A stretch of DNA of 64,000 nucleotides, from contig NZ_CP009286.1 of assembly GCF_000758685.1 (NCBI RefSeq), positions 588,501-652,500 on the forward strand, read 5' to 3'. A program made the position numbers and the translations under genes. Positions within the stretch are counted from its first letter, which is position 1; each line of letters begins with the position of its first letter. Of the stretch, positions 49,470 to 57,758 are shown in pieces. Source of the DNA: Paenibacillus stellifer (GTDB lineage: Bacteria > Bacillota > Bacilli > Paenibacillales > Paenibacillaceae). The notes under the pieces were generated by a model that was given only the letters and a program-made list of their open reading frames with translations, did not search any database and was not told where the DNA came from.

Positions 49470-49500
49470 GGGGGAGACCATGGTCTCCCCTTTGCCTTTA
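49470..49500 (+). terminator. Palindromic terminator after the binding protein
   Basis: GGGGAGACCATGGTCTCCCC is a perfect 20-base palindrome at 49471-49490, followed by TTTGCCTTTA. It may attenuate transcription into the GH42 gene. Confidence 0.65.
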
Positions 49501-49552
49501 TGGGCTTCGGCCGTTCTTGAATTTTAACAACCCACACAAAGGAGAGAAACCC

Positions 49553-51616
49553 ATGACTGTTAAATTCCCGCCCATCAGCCCGAAGCTGCCCGTCTTGATG
49601 CATGGAGCCGATTATAATCCCGACCAGTGGCTGCATGATCCGCAGGTGCTGGAGGAAGATATCCGGATGATGAAGCTGGCCGGCTGCAATGTGATGGCTG
49701 TCGGCATTTTCTCCTGGTCAATGCTTGAGCCGGAGGAAGGCGTATTCGAATTCGGCTGGCTGGATCAGGTGCTGGACCGGTTCGCCGCTAATGGAATTTA
49801 TGCCTGGCTGGCCACTCCGACAGGTGCCCGTCCGGCCTGGATGTCGGAGAAGTACCCGGAAGTGCTGCGCGTGGAGAAGAACCGTGTCCGCAACCTGCAC
49901 GGCATGCGCCATAACCACTGCATGACCTCCCCGGTCTACCGCGAGAAGACGACGATCATCAACAGCAGACTGGCCGAGCGATATTCGGATCATCCGGCTG
50001 TCATCGGCTGGCATATCTCCAACGAATACGGCGGAGAATGCCACTGCGATTACTGCCAGGAGGCGTTCCGTGGCTGGTTGAAGAAGAAATACGGCAACCT
50101 GGATGCCCTGAACATGGCCTGGTGGACGAAGTTCTGGAGCCATACGTACACCTCATGGTCCCAGGTCGAGTCTCCGTCTCCGCACGGCGAGAGCATGGTG
50201 CACGGACAAAACCTGGACTGGCGGCGCTTCGTGTCCGACCAGACCATTGATTTCTATAAGCATGAGATCGTACCGCTTAAGGCCGCGAATGCGGACCTGC
50301 CCTGCACGACCAATTTTATGGACTGGTTCTACGGATTGGACTACCGCGAGTTCGCGAAGGAAGTGGACGTCATCTCCTGGGACGCTTATCCGACCTGGCA
50401 TGAAGCGGATTCGGAAGGCAATATCGCCTCCTGGTTCGCCTTTAACCATGACATGTTCCGGACGCTGAAACATAAGCCGTTCATGCTGATGGAGAGCACG
50501 CCGAGCCTCACGAACTGGCAACCGGTCAGCAAGCTGAAGAAGCCGGGGATGCACAAGCTGTCTTCGCTGCAGGCAGTCGCTCACGGCTCGGATACGGTCC
50601 AGTATTTCCAATGGCGCAAGAGCCGGGGCGCGAGCGAGAAGTTCCACGGCGCGGTAATCGACCACGCCGGGCATGAGCATACGCGCGTCTTCCGGGACGT
50701 TGCGGAGCTGGGGCAGACACTGGCCGGGCTGACTGAGGTTGTCGGCACAACCGTTCCGGCCGAGGCCGCCATTCTGGCCGACTGGGACAACCGCTGGGCC
50801 GTGAACGATGCCCAGGGACCGCGCAACGGCGGACTGCACTATGAGCAGACCGTCCTGCAGCATTACCGCGCACTGTGGGAAATGGGCGTGCCAACCGACA
50901 TCGTCGGCTCGAACGACGATTTCTCGGCTTACAAGCTGCTCATTCTGCCGATGGCTTATCTGCTGCGGGAGAGCACGGGCGAAGCGATCGACAAGTTCGT
51001 GCAGAATGGCGGAACGCTTGTTGTGACGTACTGGTCCGGCATCGTGGACGAGAACGATCTGACGAACCTCGGCGGCTTCCCGGGACCGCTCCGGCAGACG
51101 GTTGGCATCTGGGCCGAAGAGATCGACGGGCTGCATGATGAACAGTCCAACCGGCTCGTTATGGGCGAAGGCGCAGCTATTCGCGGCGAATTCGAAATCC
51201 GCGAGCTGTGCGAGCTGATTCACACCGAAGGCGCGGAGACGCTTGCGGTATACGGCGACGACTTCTACGCCGGACGTCCGGCGCTTACCGTGAATCATAG
51301 AGGAGACGGCAAGGCGTACTACCTCGCTGCCCGGGTCAGCGATCCGGCCTTCTATGATTCCTTCTACGGCGGACTCGTGAAGGAAGCCGGCGTCCTCCGC
51401 TCGCTGGATGCGGAGCTGCCGAAGGGAGTAACGGCCCAGCTTCGGACTGACGGGGAGCATGAATACGTGTTCCTGCTCAATTTCTCGGGCCGCACAGGGA
51501 AGGTGGAGCTGGACGGCGGAGCCTTCACCGATGCCGAGAGCGGCGAGGCCGTATCCGGCAGCCTGGAACTGCCGCTGTACGGCGTGCGCATCCTGAAGCG
51601 TCCGGCGCGCAAGTAG
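49553..51616 (+). CDS. GH42 beta-galactosidase
   Basis: A 687-residue enzyme of family GH42, with the family length and three parts: a catalytic barrel, a trimerisation domain from about residue 390, and a short C-terminal beta domain. The acid/base Glu is in WHISNEYGG (near 158) and the nucleophile in MLMESTPS (near 313). Four Cys (HNHC, GECHCDYC) form the usual zinc site. No signal peptide, so it hydrolyses imported beta-galactosides in the cytoplasm. AAAGGAGAG precedes the ATG at 49553. Placed behind the transporter, it names the likely substrate class. Confidence 0.93.
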   Translation: MTVKFPPISPKLPVLMHGADYNPDQWLHDPQVLEEDIRMMKLAGCNVMAVGIFSWSMLEPEEGVFEFGWLDQVLDRFAANGIYAWLATPTGARPAWMSEKYPEVLRVEKNRVRNLHGMRHNHCMTSPVYREKTTIINSRLAERYSDHPAVIGWHISNEYGGECHCDYCQEAFRGWLKKKYGNLDALNMAWWTKFWSHTYTSWSQVESPSPHGESMVHGQNLDWRRFVSDQTIDFYKHEIVPLKAANADLPCTTNFMDWFYGLDYREFAKEVDVISWDAYPTWHEADSEGNIASWFAFNHDMFRTLKHKPFMLMESTPSLTNWQPVSKLKKPGMHKLSSLQAVAHGSDTVQYFQWRKSRGASEKFHGAVIDHAGHEHTRVFRDVAELGQTLAGLTEVVGTTVPAEAAILADWDNRWAVNDAQGPRNGGLHYEQTVLQHYRALWEMGVPTDIVGSNDDFSAYKLLILPMAYLLRESTGEAIDKFVQNGGTLVVTYWSGIVDENDLTNLGGFPGPLRQTVGIWAEEIDGLHDEQSNRLVMGEGAAIRGEFEIRELCELIHTEGAETLAVYGDDFYAGRPALTVNHRGDGKAYYLAARVSDPAFYDSFYGGLVKEAGVLRSLDAELPKGVTAQLRTDGEHEYVFLLNFSGRTGKVELDGGAFTDAESGEAVSGSLELPLYGVRILKRPARK

Positions 51617-51659
51617 GCCCGGCCCGCAAGTAGAGGGCGCAGGACGTTACCGCATCGCA

Positions 51660-51693
51660 CGCATAATCGAATCATACGCATAATCGAATCATA
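51660..51693. repeat. 17-base direct repeat
   Basis: CGCATAATCGAATCATA occurs twice in tandem (51660-51676 and 51677-51693), followed by a further CG. Confidence 0.7.
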
Positions 51694-51696
51694 CGT

Positions 51697-51733
51697 ACAA
51701 CCGGGTTTTGCGCCCAAGGCGCAGCCCGGTTGT
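51697..51733. terminator. Large hairpin downstream of the GH42 gene
   Basis: ACAACCGGG pairs with CCCGGTTGT, with an inner stem TGCGCC/GGCGCA. No T run follows, so it may just be structural. Confidence 0.5.
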
Positions 51734-51746
51734 CGGCCAACTACAC

Positions 51747-51786
51747 AAGCAGGCCCCTTCCCGAACCGGAAGGGGCCTGCTTTCAA
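51747..51786. terminator. Bidirectional terminator between convergent genes
   Basis: AAGCAGGCCCCTTCC pairs perfectly with GGAAGGGGCCTGCTT, with TTTCAA after it. It lies between the GH42 gene and the convergent oxidoreductase gene and can serve both. Confidence 0.8.
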
Positions 51787-51850
51787 TTGTGCGATTGTGG
51801 AACTGTGGGTGCCTGTCCCTTCGGAGACTAAGGGCCAGTCCGCTTGCTGA

Positions 51851-52417
51851 CTATGCCTTCAGCACATCGTGATCGACATAGCGGGCACCGTTCAGCTCGC
51901 TGATGACGTTAACCGCGACCTTGGCGCCGTCGCCCGCTGTAATGATCGCATGGACGCTTACGCCGGCAACCGTTCCCGCTGCCCAAATGCCCTCGATATT
52001 CGTCTTCCCGGCAGCGTCCACCGCGACGACCGTCTTGATTCTCGGTTCCGTGCCGTCCTTGGTCGTAACACCCGACTGAGCCGCCAGATCGGTAAGCGCA
52101 CCGGTTGCCAGAATCACATGCTTGGCTTCATAGGTTCCGCCGCTTTCCGTCTGGATCGTGAAGCCCTCGCCGTTCTTCGAGATGGAAGTCGCCTGGTCTG
52201 CTACCAGCTTCGCTCCGAATTTGACCGCCTGCTTATGGCCGGTCTCTACAAGCTCAGGTCCGCCGATTTCGGAAATCCCGTAATAGTTCTCGTACCAGCC
52301 TCTGCGGGTCATTCCCTTGTCATTGTCGATCAGCAGCGTCGCCTTGCCCGCCTTGGCGGCGAAGAGAGCGGCGCTTGCGCCGGCCGGACCGGCTCCGATT
52401 ACAGCGATTTCGTACAT
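51851..52417 (-). CDS. Short FAD-dependent oxidoreductase without NADPH domain
   Basis: A 188-residue protein. The N-terminus has the FAD dinucleotide motif VIGAGPAGASAALFAAKAGK, then YYGISEIGGPEL as in thioredoxin reductases. The C-terminal part has ILATGALTD and the FAD-closing segment NIEGIWAAGTVAGVSVHAIITAGDGAKVAVNVI. The central NADPH-binding domain and the CxxC redox pair of true thioredoxin reductases are both missing; the only FAD scaffold remains. It may be reduced by another partner or use free flavin. The start is ATG 52417 with GGAGGG seven bases before. It lies 49 bases behind the kinase gene on the same strand. Confidence 0.8.
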   Translation of the reverse strand: MYEIAVIGAGPAGASAALFAAKAGKATLLIDNDKGMTRRGWYENYYGISEIGGPELVETGHKQAVKFGAKLVADQATSISKNGEGFTIQTESGGTYEAKHVILATGALTDLAAQSGVTTKDGTEPRIKTVVAVDAAGKTNIEGIWAAGTVAGVSVHAIITAGDGAKVAVNVISELNGARYVDHDVLKA

Positions 52418-52466
52418 GTGAATCCCTCCTGAACGTTTAGGTATGAAACCCTGCTTCAATATTTAA

Positions 52467-54146
52467 TTATAGCTCGTTCCGGGACTTCATTGCCAATGCC
52501 TGGAGGCAGGGCAGCGTGATGCTGAATGCCGAGCCCCGCCCCGGTGTGCTTGTAACGGAAATCTCGCCGCCATGCGCTTCGACGATCGACTTCGAGATCG
52601 ACAGGCCCAGTCCGGAGCCGCCGTACCGGCGGGCCCGGGAAGGATCGCTGCGGTAGAACCGGTCGAAGACATGCGGAAGATGCTCGGCGGGGATGCCGTT
52701 CCCGTTGTCCTTCACGGTCAGTTCGGCCTTTGCGCCTACCCCGTGCATAGAGAGGGTGATCCTGCCGCTCTGCGGATCGGTATGCTGAACCGCGTTCTGG
52801 AACAGATTGAGCACGACCTGCTTGATTTTGTCCGGGTCATAGACGCCTCTGATGCCGATGGAGAGGTCGAATTCGACAGTGCGCTCTCCGGCCAGCATCT
52901 CCAGTTGGGGGCGCATCTGCTCGATGACCTGGTCGAGCTCCAGCTCCCGGGCGTGAAGCTGGGGGGCGCCGTCCATCCGGGCGAGGAGGAGGAGATCCTC
53001 CACCAGCTTGTTGATGCGCCTCGATTCGCCGTGCATGCTGTTCAGCGCATTGTATAGCTGATCCTTGTTCTCGGCCGCTCCCCGGAGCAGCACCTCCAGA
53101 AACCCGTGGATCGAGGTCAGCGGAGTCCGCAGTTCATGCGAGGCGTCGGCAGCGAAGCGGCGCATCTGTTCCTTGGCTTCCCGCTCGTTCCGGAAGGAGG
53201 ACTCCAGCCGCTCCAGCATCGCGTTAAACGAATGGGACAGCTGGTCGATCTCGGTCTGTCCTTGGGAGACAGGGAACCGGACATCCAGATTGCCCGCGTC
53301 GATGACCTGGGCGGTTCTGCCCATGTTGGACAAGGGGGAGAGCGCCCGCCTGATGGAGGGCAGGTAGATCAGCAGCCCGCCAGCCAGTGCGGCCGCGGAC
53401 AAGCCGACGAACGTCAGCAGCTGACGCATGATGACGCTGCGCAGCGAAGCCGTTGCCGTGGTCATCTGCAGGATGCCCGTGGGATTCTCCGGGCGCCCGA
53501 AGGTCATGAACACGGCGAGCTGCTCGCTGCCGTCGCTCGCCTTCAGCAGCTTGTAGTCGTCGGACATGCGGTTGCTGGGCTTGTGCTTATTCAGCAGCTG
53601 CTCATATTCCGCGTCGCTCATCCGTGGAGCTGGATAGGCCGCCAGCGACTCCGGCTGCAGATCGGTGAAGGTGCCGTCCGCCGTGTATATGGCGATCGTC
53701 ATGTCGGCGTCGAGCAGAATGGGACGGCGGCCTGATGACCCTCCGGGGAATCCGCCTTCCTGGCCCGAATCCGGGCTCTGCCCCGCTATGGCGTCGGGAG
53801 CGGGAGATGCCGAGGCAGCCGTCCCGTCCGAGGCTGCGCCGTCTTCCGGGGCTCCGCCGCCGCCTTCACCGCCGCCTGCCGGGCCGCTCTCCGATTCCGG
53901 AGAAGACAGAGCACCGTTCTCCTGAAAGAAGAATGGCGATTCAAAGAATCGGGGAACGGAGCGGATTTGGGACTGCATGGCTTCCGCCCGGTTTGAATAC
54001 AGGAAGTTCCGCATAATGGCGTACTGGAAAATGCCGATCAGCAACAGCAGAGCAGACAGGATCAGCAGGGAGATGGCGAGCAGCTGCTTGCTGAGGGAGC
54101 GGGGAGGATGAATCCGGCTGCGGACAGCCGAGAACAGGTTCTTCAT
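52467..54146 (-). CDS. Sensor histidine kinase (HAMP, HisKA, HATPase)
   Basis: A 559-residue kinase. It has an N-terminal helix (LLAISLLILSALLLLIGIFQYAIM), an external region with a Gly/Ala/Ser-rich low-complexity segment (residues 80-135), a second helix (LLTFVGLSAAALAGGLLIYLP), HAMP, HisKA with the phosphorylated His in ASHELRTPLTSIHGFLE and an ATPase with NAVQH, DNGNGIP and GGSGLGLSI. Its start overlaps the response regulator by ATGA, so the two are made together. The signal is unknown. It resembles cell-envelope sensing kinases of the CssS/YycG-like class. Confidence 0.9.
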   Translation of the reverse strand: MKNLFSAVRSRIHPPRSLSKQLLAISLLILSALLLLIGIFQYAIMRNFLYSNRAEAMQSQIRSVPRFFESPFFFQENGALSSPESESGPAGGGEGGGGAPEDGAASDGTAASASPAPDAIAGQSPDSGQEGGFPGGSSGRRPILLDADMTIAIYTADGTFTDLQPESLAAYPAPRMSDAEYEQLLNKHKPSNRMSDDYKLLKASDGSEQLAVFMTFGRPENPTGILQMTTATASLRSVIMRQLLTFVGLSAAALAGGLLIYLPSIRRALSPLSNMGRTAQVIDAGNLDVRFPVSQGQTEIDQLSHSFNAMLERLESSFRNEREAKEQMRRFAADASHELRTPLTSIHGFLEVLLRGAAENKDQLYNALNSMHGESRRINKLVEDLLLLARMDGAPQLHARELELDQVIEQMRPQLEMLAGERTVEFDLSIGIRGVYDPDKIKQVVLNLFQNAVQHTDPQSGRITLSMHGVGAKAELTVKDNGNGIPAEHLPHVFDRFYRSDPSRARRYGGSGLGLSISKSIVEAHGGEISVTSTPGRGSAFSITLPCLQALAMKSRNEL

Positions 54147-54829
54147 ACAAGGTCCACCCGGTAGCCCGCGCCGCGCAGCGTGCGGATAATCCGGTGCTCC
54201 TTGTCTCCGAGCTTCTCGCGAAGGGAGCGGATATACACCTCCACGATATTCTCCTCTCCTCCAAAGTCATAGCCCCACACCTTGTCTAGAATCATCGGCT
54301 TGCTCAGTACAAGTCCGTGATTGATGACCATATACTGCAGCAGCTCGTACTCCGTCGGCGATAGCTCCAGCACTTCGTCCTTGAAGCGGATCTCCTTGCG
54401 CCGGCTGTCAATCCGGAAGGGACCGCAGCGCACCTCGCCGAGCAGGCCGGGGAACTGGTTGCGCAGCCGCGCCTGAATGCGGGCCAGCAGCTCCTCGAAG
54501 CTGAACGGCTTGACCATATAATCGTCGGCGCCGATGGACAGCCCCTTGACGCGGTCATCGACCTCGTCCTTGGCCGTCAGCATGATGACGGCGAGCTCGG
54601 CCTCCTCGTTCCGAAGATACCGGCACACCTCGAAGCCGTCCATTCCGGGCATCATGATGTCCAATATCGCCACATGCGGCTTGAAATCGGCGGCGATCGA
54701 GAGTGCGGAAAGGCCGTCCTGCGCCGTCCTTACATCAAATCCTTCATTTATCAGCCCCAGTTCCAGGAACTGGAGAATATGAGGCTCATCGTCCACCAGT
54801 AGAAGACGGATGCCTTGGTGAGCTTTCAT
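54143..54829 (-). CDS. OmpR family response regulator
   Basis: A 228-residue regulator. The receiver domain (LLLVDDEPHILQFLELGL, Asp in VAILDIMMPGMDGFEV, Lys in DYMVKPFSFEEL) is followed by an OmpR/PhoB winged helix (LSPTEYELLQYMVINHGLVLSKPMILDKVWGYDF...VEVYIRSLREKLG). It is the partner of the kinase encoded downstream (four-base overlap). GGAGG lies seven bases before the ATG at 54829. The operon continues with the kinase and possibly the FAD protein. Confidence 0.93.
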   Translation of the reverse strand: MKAHQGIRLLLVDDEPHILQFLELGLINEGFDVRTAQDGLSALSIAADFKPHVAILDIMMPGMDGFEVCRYLRNEEAELAVIMLTAKDEVDDRVKGLSIGADDYMVKPFSFEELLARIQARLRNQFPGLLGEVRCGPFRIDSRRKEIRFKDEVLELSPTEYELLQYMVINHGLVLSKPMILDKVWGYDFGGEENIVEVYIRSLREKLGDKEHRIIRTLRGAGYRVDLV

Positions 54830-55111
54830 GTCGATTCCTCCATGCTGAAAGTTCAAACGATTGCTTCTCCATTATGGCATAACAACATAAATGTTTGCTG
54901 AAAAATACCTGTATCATGAAGAACTTGGTTCAATCATACGCTAACAAAATGGTTAATCCTAAATATATGGAGAAAATGGCGATCTTCCGAATTCTTGATG
55001 GACAACACACATCACGGAGGTTTTGGAAGCGATTATAACATAGGGCAGCAGGTTGCAAAAATTGGCATGATGGATCGGCGGTTGAACGAACAAAAAAAGC
55101 GGGAAAGGGTT

Positions 55112-55140
55112 TTGACGGCGGATATCGAACACTTTACAAT
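55112..55140 (+). promoter_or_regulatory. SigA promoter of the glycogen operon
   Basis: TTGACG (55112-55117) and TACAAT (55135-55140) with 17 bases between. The leader to the glgC start is about 250 bases and holds a hairpin (TTCGGACC/GGTCCGGA near 55153-55184). The 54857-55111 stretch shows no other feature. Confidence 0.7.
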
Positions 55141-55395
55141 AAGGATATAACCTTCGGACCAATCTCCCCTAAAGTAGGTCCGGAACAGCTTTCGTTCCTT
55201 TCAAATCATTCCCCGTTATCAATATTTTTCCAGCACTTCCAATCAATTCTGTACGATTTCGAAACAACCGGTTTATTCCATTTTGTCACGCCATATCATG
55301 CATTGTGAACTCTTTATCTGCCGTTCATCGAACCACTCATTTTATCTCATCCATTGAAGAAGCTTTACTACCCCACGTTAAGGAGGCTCTTCCTA

Positions 55396-56559
55396 ATGAA
55401 GAAAAAGGAAATGGTGGCCATGCTTTTGGCTGGAGGTCAAGGGAAAAGACTGAAGAGCTTGACCAAATCGATTGCAAAACCGGCTGTTTATTTTGGAGGC
55501 ACCTACCGCATTATCGATTTCCCGCTAAGCAACTGCACCAATTCGGGAATCGACACTGTAGGTGTTTTGACTCAATATGAACCTCTCGTACTGAGTTCCT
55601 ATATCGGCATCGGCAGCGATTGGGATTTGAACCGCAAGAACGGGGGCGTTTACGTCCTGCCTCCTCATGAGAAGGAAGACGGCAGCAGCTGGTACCGGGG
55701 AACCGCTGATGCCATTTACCGCAATCTGAAATTCGTCGACCAGTTCGATCCCGAGCATGTACTCATCCTTTCAGGCGATCATATATACAAGATGAATTAC
55801 AACGCCATGCTGGAATACCATAAGGAAAGAAACGCCGACTGCACAATCTCCGTCATCGACGTCCCCATGGAGGAGGCGAGCCGGTTCGGCATTTTGAATA
55901 CGGAAGAAGATCTGAAGATTTACGAATTCGAAGAGAAGCCTGCCCAGCCGAAGAGCACGCTGGCTTCCATGGGCGTCTACATTTTCAAATGGGATGTTCT
56001 GCGCCGCGCCCTGCTGGAGGATGGCGAGAATCCGGCGTCCTCCCACGATTTCGGCAAGGATATTCTGCCTTCGCTGCTCTCCAAGGGCAGATCCATGTAC
56101 GCCTATCCGTTCAAGGGATACTGGAGAGACGTCGGCACGGTCAACAGCCTGTGGGAAGCCAATATGGACCTCTTGAGCGACAATCCGCCTCTTAATCTGA
56201 ACGATCCTGCCTGGAGAATTTATACACGCAATCCGAACCAGCCGGCCCAGTATGTCGCACCGGGCGCATCCGTCTCCGGCTCCATCATCAACGAGGGCTG
56301 CATCGTCTGCGGACATGTGCGGCATTCCGTTCTCTTCTATGGCGTTGAGGTAGGAGAAGGCAGCGTTATTACGGATTCCGTGATCATGCCGAAGGTCAAG
56401 ATCGGCCAGAATGTCCGCATCCATAAAGCCATTATCAGCGAGAACACGGTAATCGAGGACGGCATGGAGATCGGAACCGAGCGGGAGAACGAGGACGAAA
56501 TTCTGCTGATCGACAACCGGAACAAGAAACGCCGCTCCATCCCGGTCAAGACCGTATAA
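55396..56559 (+). CDS. glgC: Glucose-1-phosphate adenylyltransferase (catalytic subunit)
   Basis: A 387-residue GlgC. The nucleotide motif is [15 protein letters not shown], followed by [31 protein letters not shown] and the C-terminal left-handed beta helix ([41 protein letters not shown]). It makes ADP-glucose for glycogen. AAGGAGG precedes the ATG at 55396; a 14-residue longer frame lacks a site. It is the first gene of the glg operon, followed by glgD 26 bases later. Confidence 0.94.
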   Translation: MKKKEMVAMLLAGGQGKRLKSLTKSIAKPAVYFGGTYRIIDFPLSNCTNSGIDTVGVLTQYEPLVLSSYIGIGSDWDLNRKNGGVYVLPPHEKEDGSSWYRGTADAIYRNLKFVDQFDPEHVLILSGDHIYKMNYNAMLEYHKERNADCTISVIDVPMEEASRFGILNTEEDLKIYEFEEKPAQPKSTLASMGVYIFKWDVLRRALLEDGENPASSHDFGKDILPSLLSKGRSMYAYPFKGYWRDVGTVNSLWEANMDLLSDNPPLNLNDPAWRIYTRNPNQPAQYVAPGASVSGSIINEGCIVCGHVRHSVLFYGVEVGEGSVITDSVIMPKVKIGQNVRIHKAIISENTVIEDGMEIGTERENEDEILLIDNRNKKRRSIPVKTV

Positions 56560-56585
56560 ATCATAGTAGAAGGGGACGGATTTCT

Positions 56586-57689
56586 ATGAAACAGCTCATG
56601 GGAGTAATCAATCTGGATCATGAATTGGACCATTTGAACGAATTGACCTATTTCCGGTGCGGGGCGGCTGTGCCTTTTGCAAGCCGTTACCGTCTGATCG
56701 ATTTCGTTCTGTCCAATATGATGCACGCCGAGCTTGAAAGCGTTGGCGTATTCGTTCGCCGCAAATACCGCTCGCTGATGGACCATCTGGGAGACGGGAA
56801 GTCCTGGGATATGAACCGCAAGCATGGCGGGCTGTTCATTCTGCCTCCGGACTGGAACGATCCGACCGATACGTCGCTTGGGGATCTTCAGCATTATCAT
56901 AACAACCTGGACTTCTTCAAACGGGCATCCGCCAAATATATCGTGCATTCCGGAAGCCAGCATATCAATACGGCCGACTTCCAGAAAGTGTTTGATTATC
57001 ATATTCAAAAAGGCGCTGACGTCACGCTCGTCTACAAGAAGATCGACCAGCTTCAGCCCGAGCATGATCCCTGCCTGCGGCTTGAGGTCGGTGAAGACGG
57101 CTTCGTGACGAACATCCACCAGGAGAAGACCCATCCCAATGTCTATCTGGATTTGTTCATTATGGAGAAGGAGCTCTTTCTGCAGCAGGTGGAATACTGC
57201 ATCGCCCACGGTGAAAGCTACTTCTTCCGGGATGCCATCCAGAAGAGACGCGGCAATTTCAAGATCGCGGCTTATGAGTATACCGGCTATCACGCCGTCA
57301 TCAATTCGGTGGCCAGCTATTACAAGAACAGTCTGGAGCTGCTGAAGCGTGAGGAGTACCTGAGCCTGTTCCGGGACAATCCGATCCAGACCAAAATCAA
57401 GTACGAGGCGCCGACCCGTTATCTGGAGAGCGCGAACGTCAGCAACTCGCTTGTGGCGAATGGCTGCGTGATTGCCGGAACCGTGGAGAACAGCGTCATC
57501 TTCCGCGGCGTTCAGATTCATAAGGGAGCGAGGGTCGTCAACTCCGTCGTCATGCAGAAGTGCGTGATCGAGGAGGATGCTGTGATCGAGAATGTGATTC
57601 TCGACAAGGATGTCCAGTTGAGCCGGGACCGGATTCTGGTCGGCGACAGCAAGCGCCCGTTCGTCATTGCCAAGAGCAGCAAGATGTAA
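56586..57689 (+). CDS. glgD: GlgD, regulatory partner of GlgC
   Basis: A 367-residue GlgC-like protein. It keeps the sugar-nucleotide fold and beta-helix (NSLVANGCVIAGTVENSVIFRGV) but lacks the GGQGxRL nucleotide loop at the N-terminus (GVINLDHELDHLNELTYFRCGAAVPF). In Bacillus GlgD joins GlgC in a mixed tetramer and raises its activity. The gene starts 26 bases after glgC with AAGGGGACGG upstream. It is followed 69 bases later by glgP. Confidence 0.93.
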   Translation: MKQLMGVINLDHELDHLNELTYFRCGAAVPFASRYRLIDFVLSNMMHAELESVGVFVRRKYRSLMDHLGDGKSWDMNRKHGGLFILPPDWNDPTDTSLGDLQHYHNNLDFFKRASAKYIVHSGSQHINTADFQKVFDYHIQKGADVTLVYKKIDQLQPEHDPCLRLEVGEDGFVTNIHQEKTHPNVYLDLFIMEKELFLQQVEYCIAHGESYFFRDAIQKRRGNFKIAAYEYTGYHAVINSVASYYKNSLELLKREEYLSLFRDNPIQTKIKYEAPTRYLESANVSNSLVANGCVIAGTVENSVIFRGVQIHKGARVVNSVVMQKCVIEEDAVIENVILDKDVQLSRDRILVGDSKRPFVIAKSSKM

Positions 57690-57758
57690 GGAACAATAGT
57701 GCAAGGAATTCCGGCGCAGCCGTTATCCCGAATATGGAGATCAGGAGGAAACTGCCAG

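Noticed and set aside
54959-55162. 67-residue minus-strand frame in the gap before glgC
   Set aside because: No RBS, no family motif, and it overlaps the likely glg promoter.
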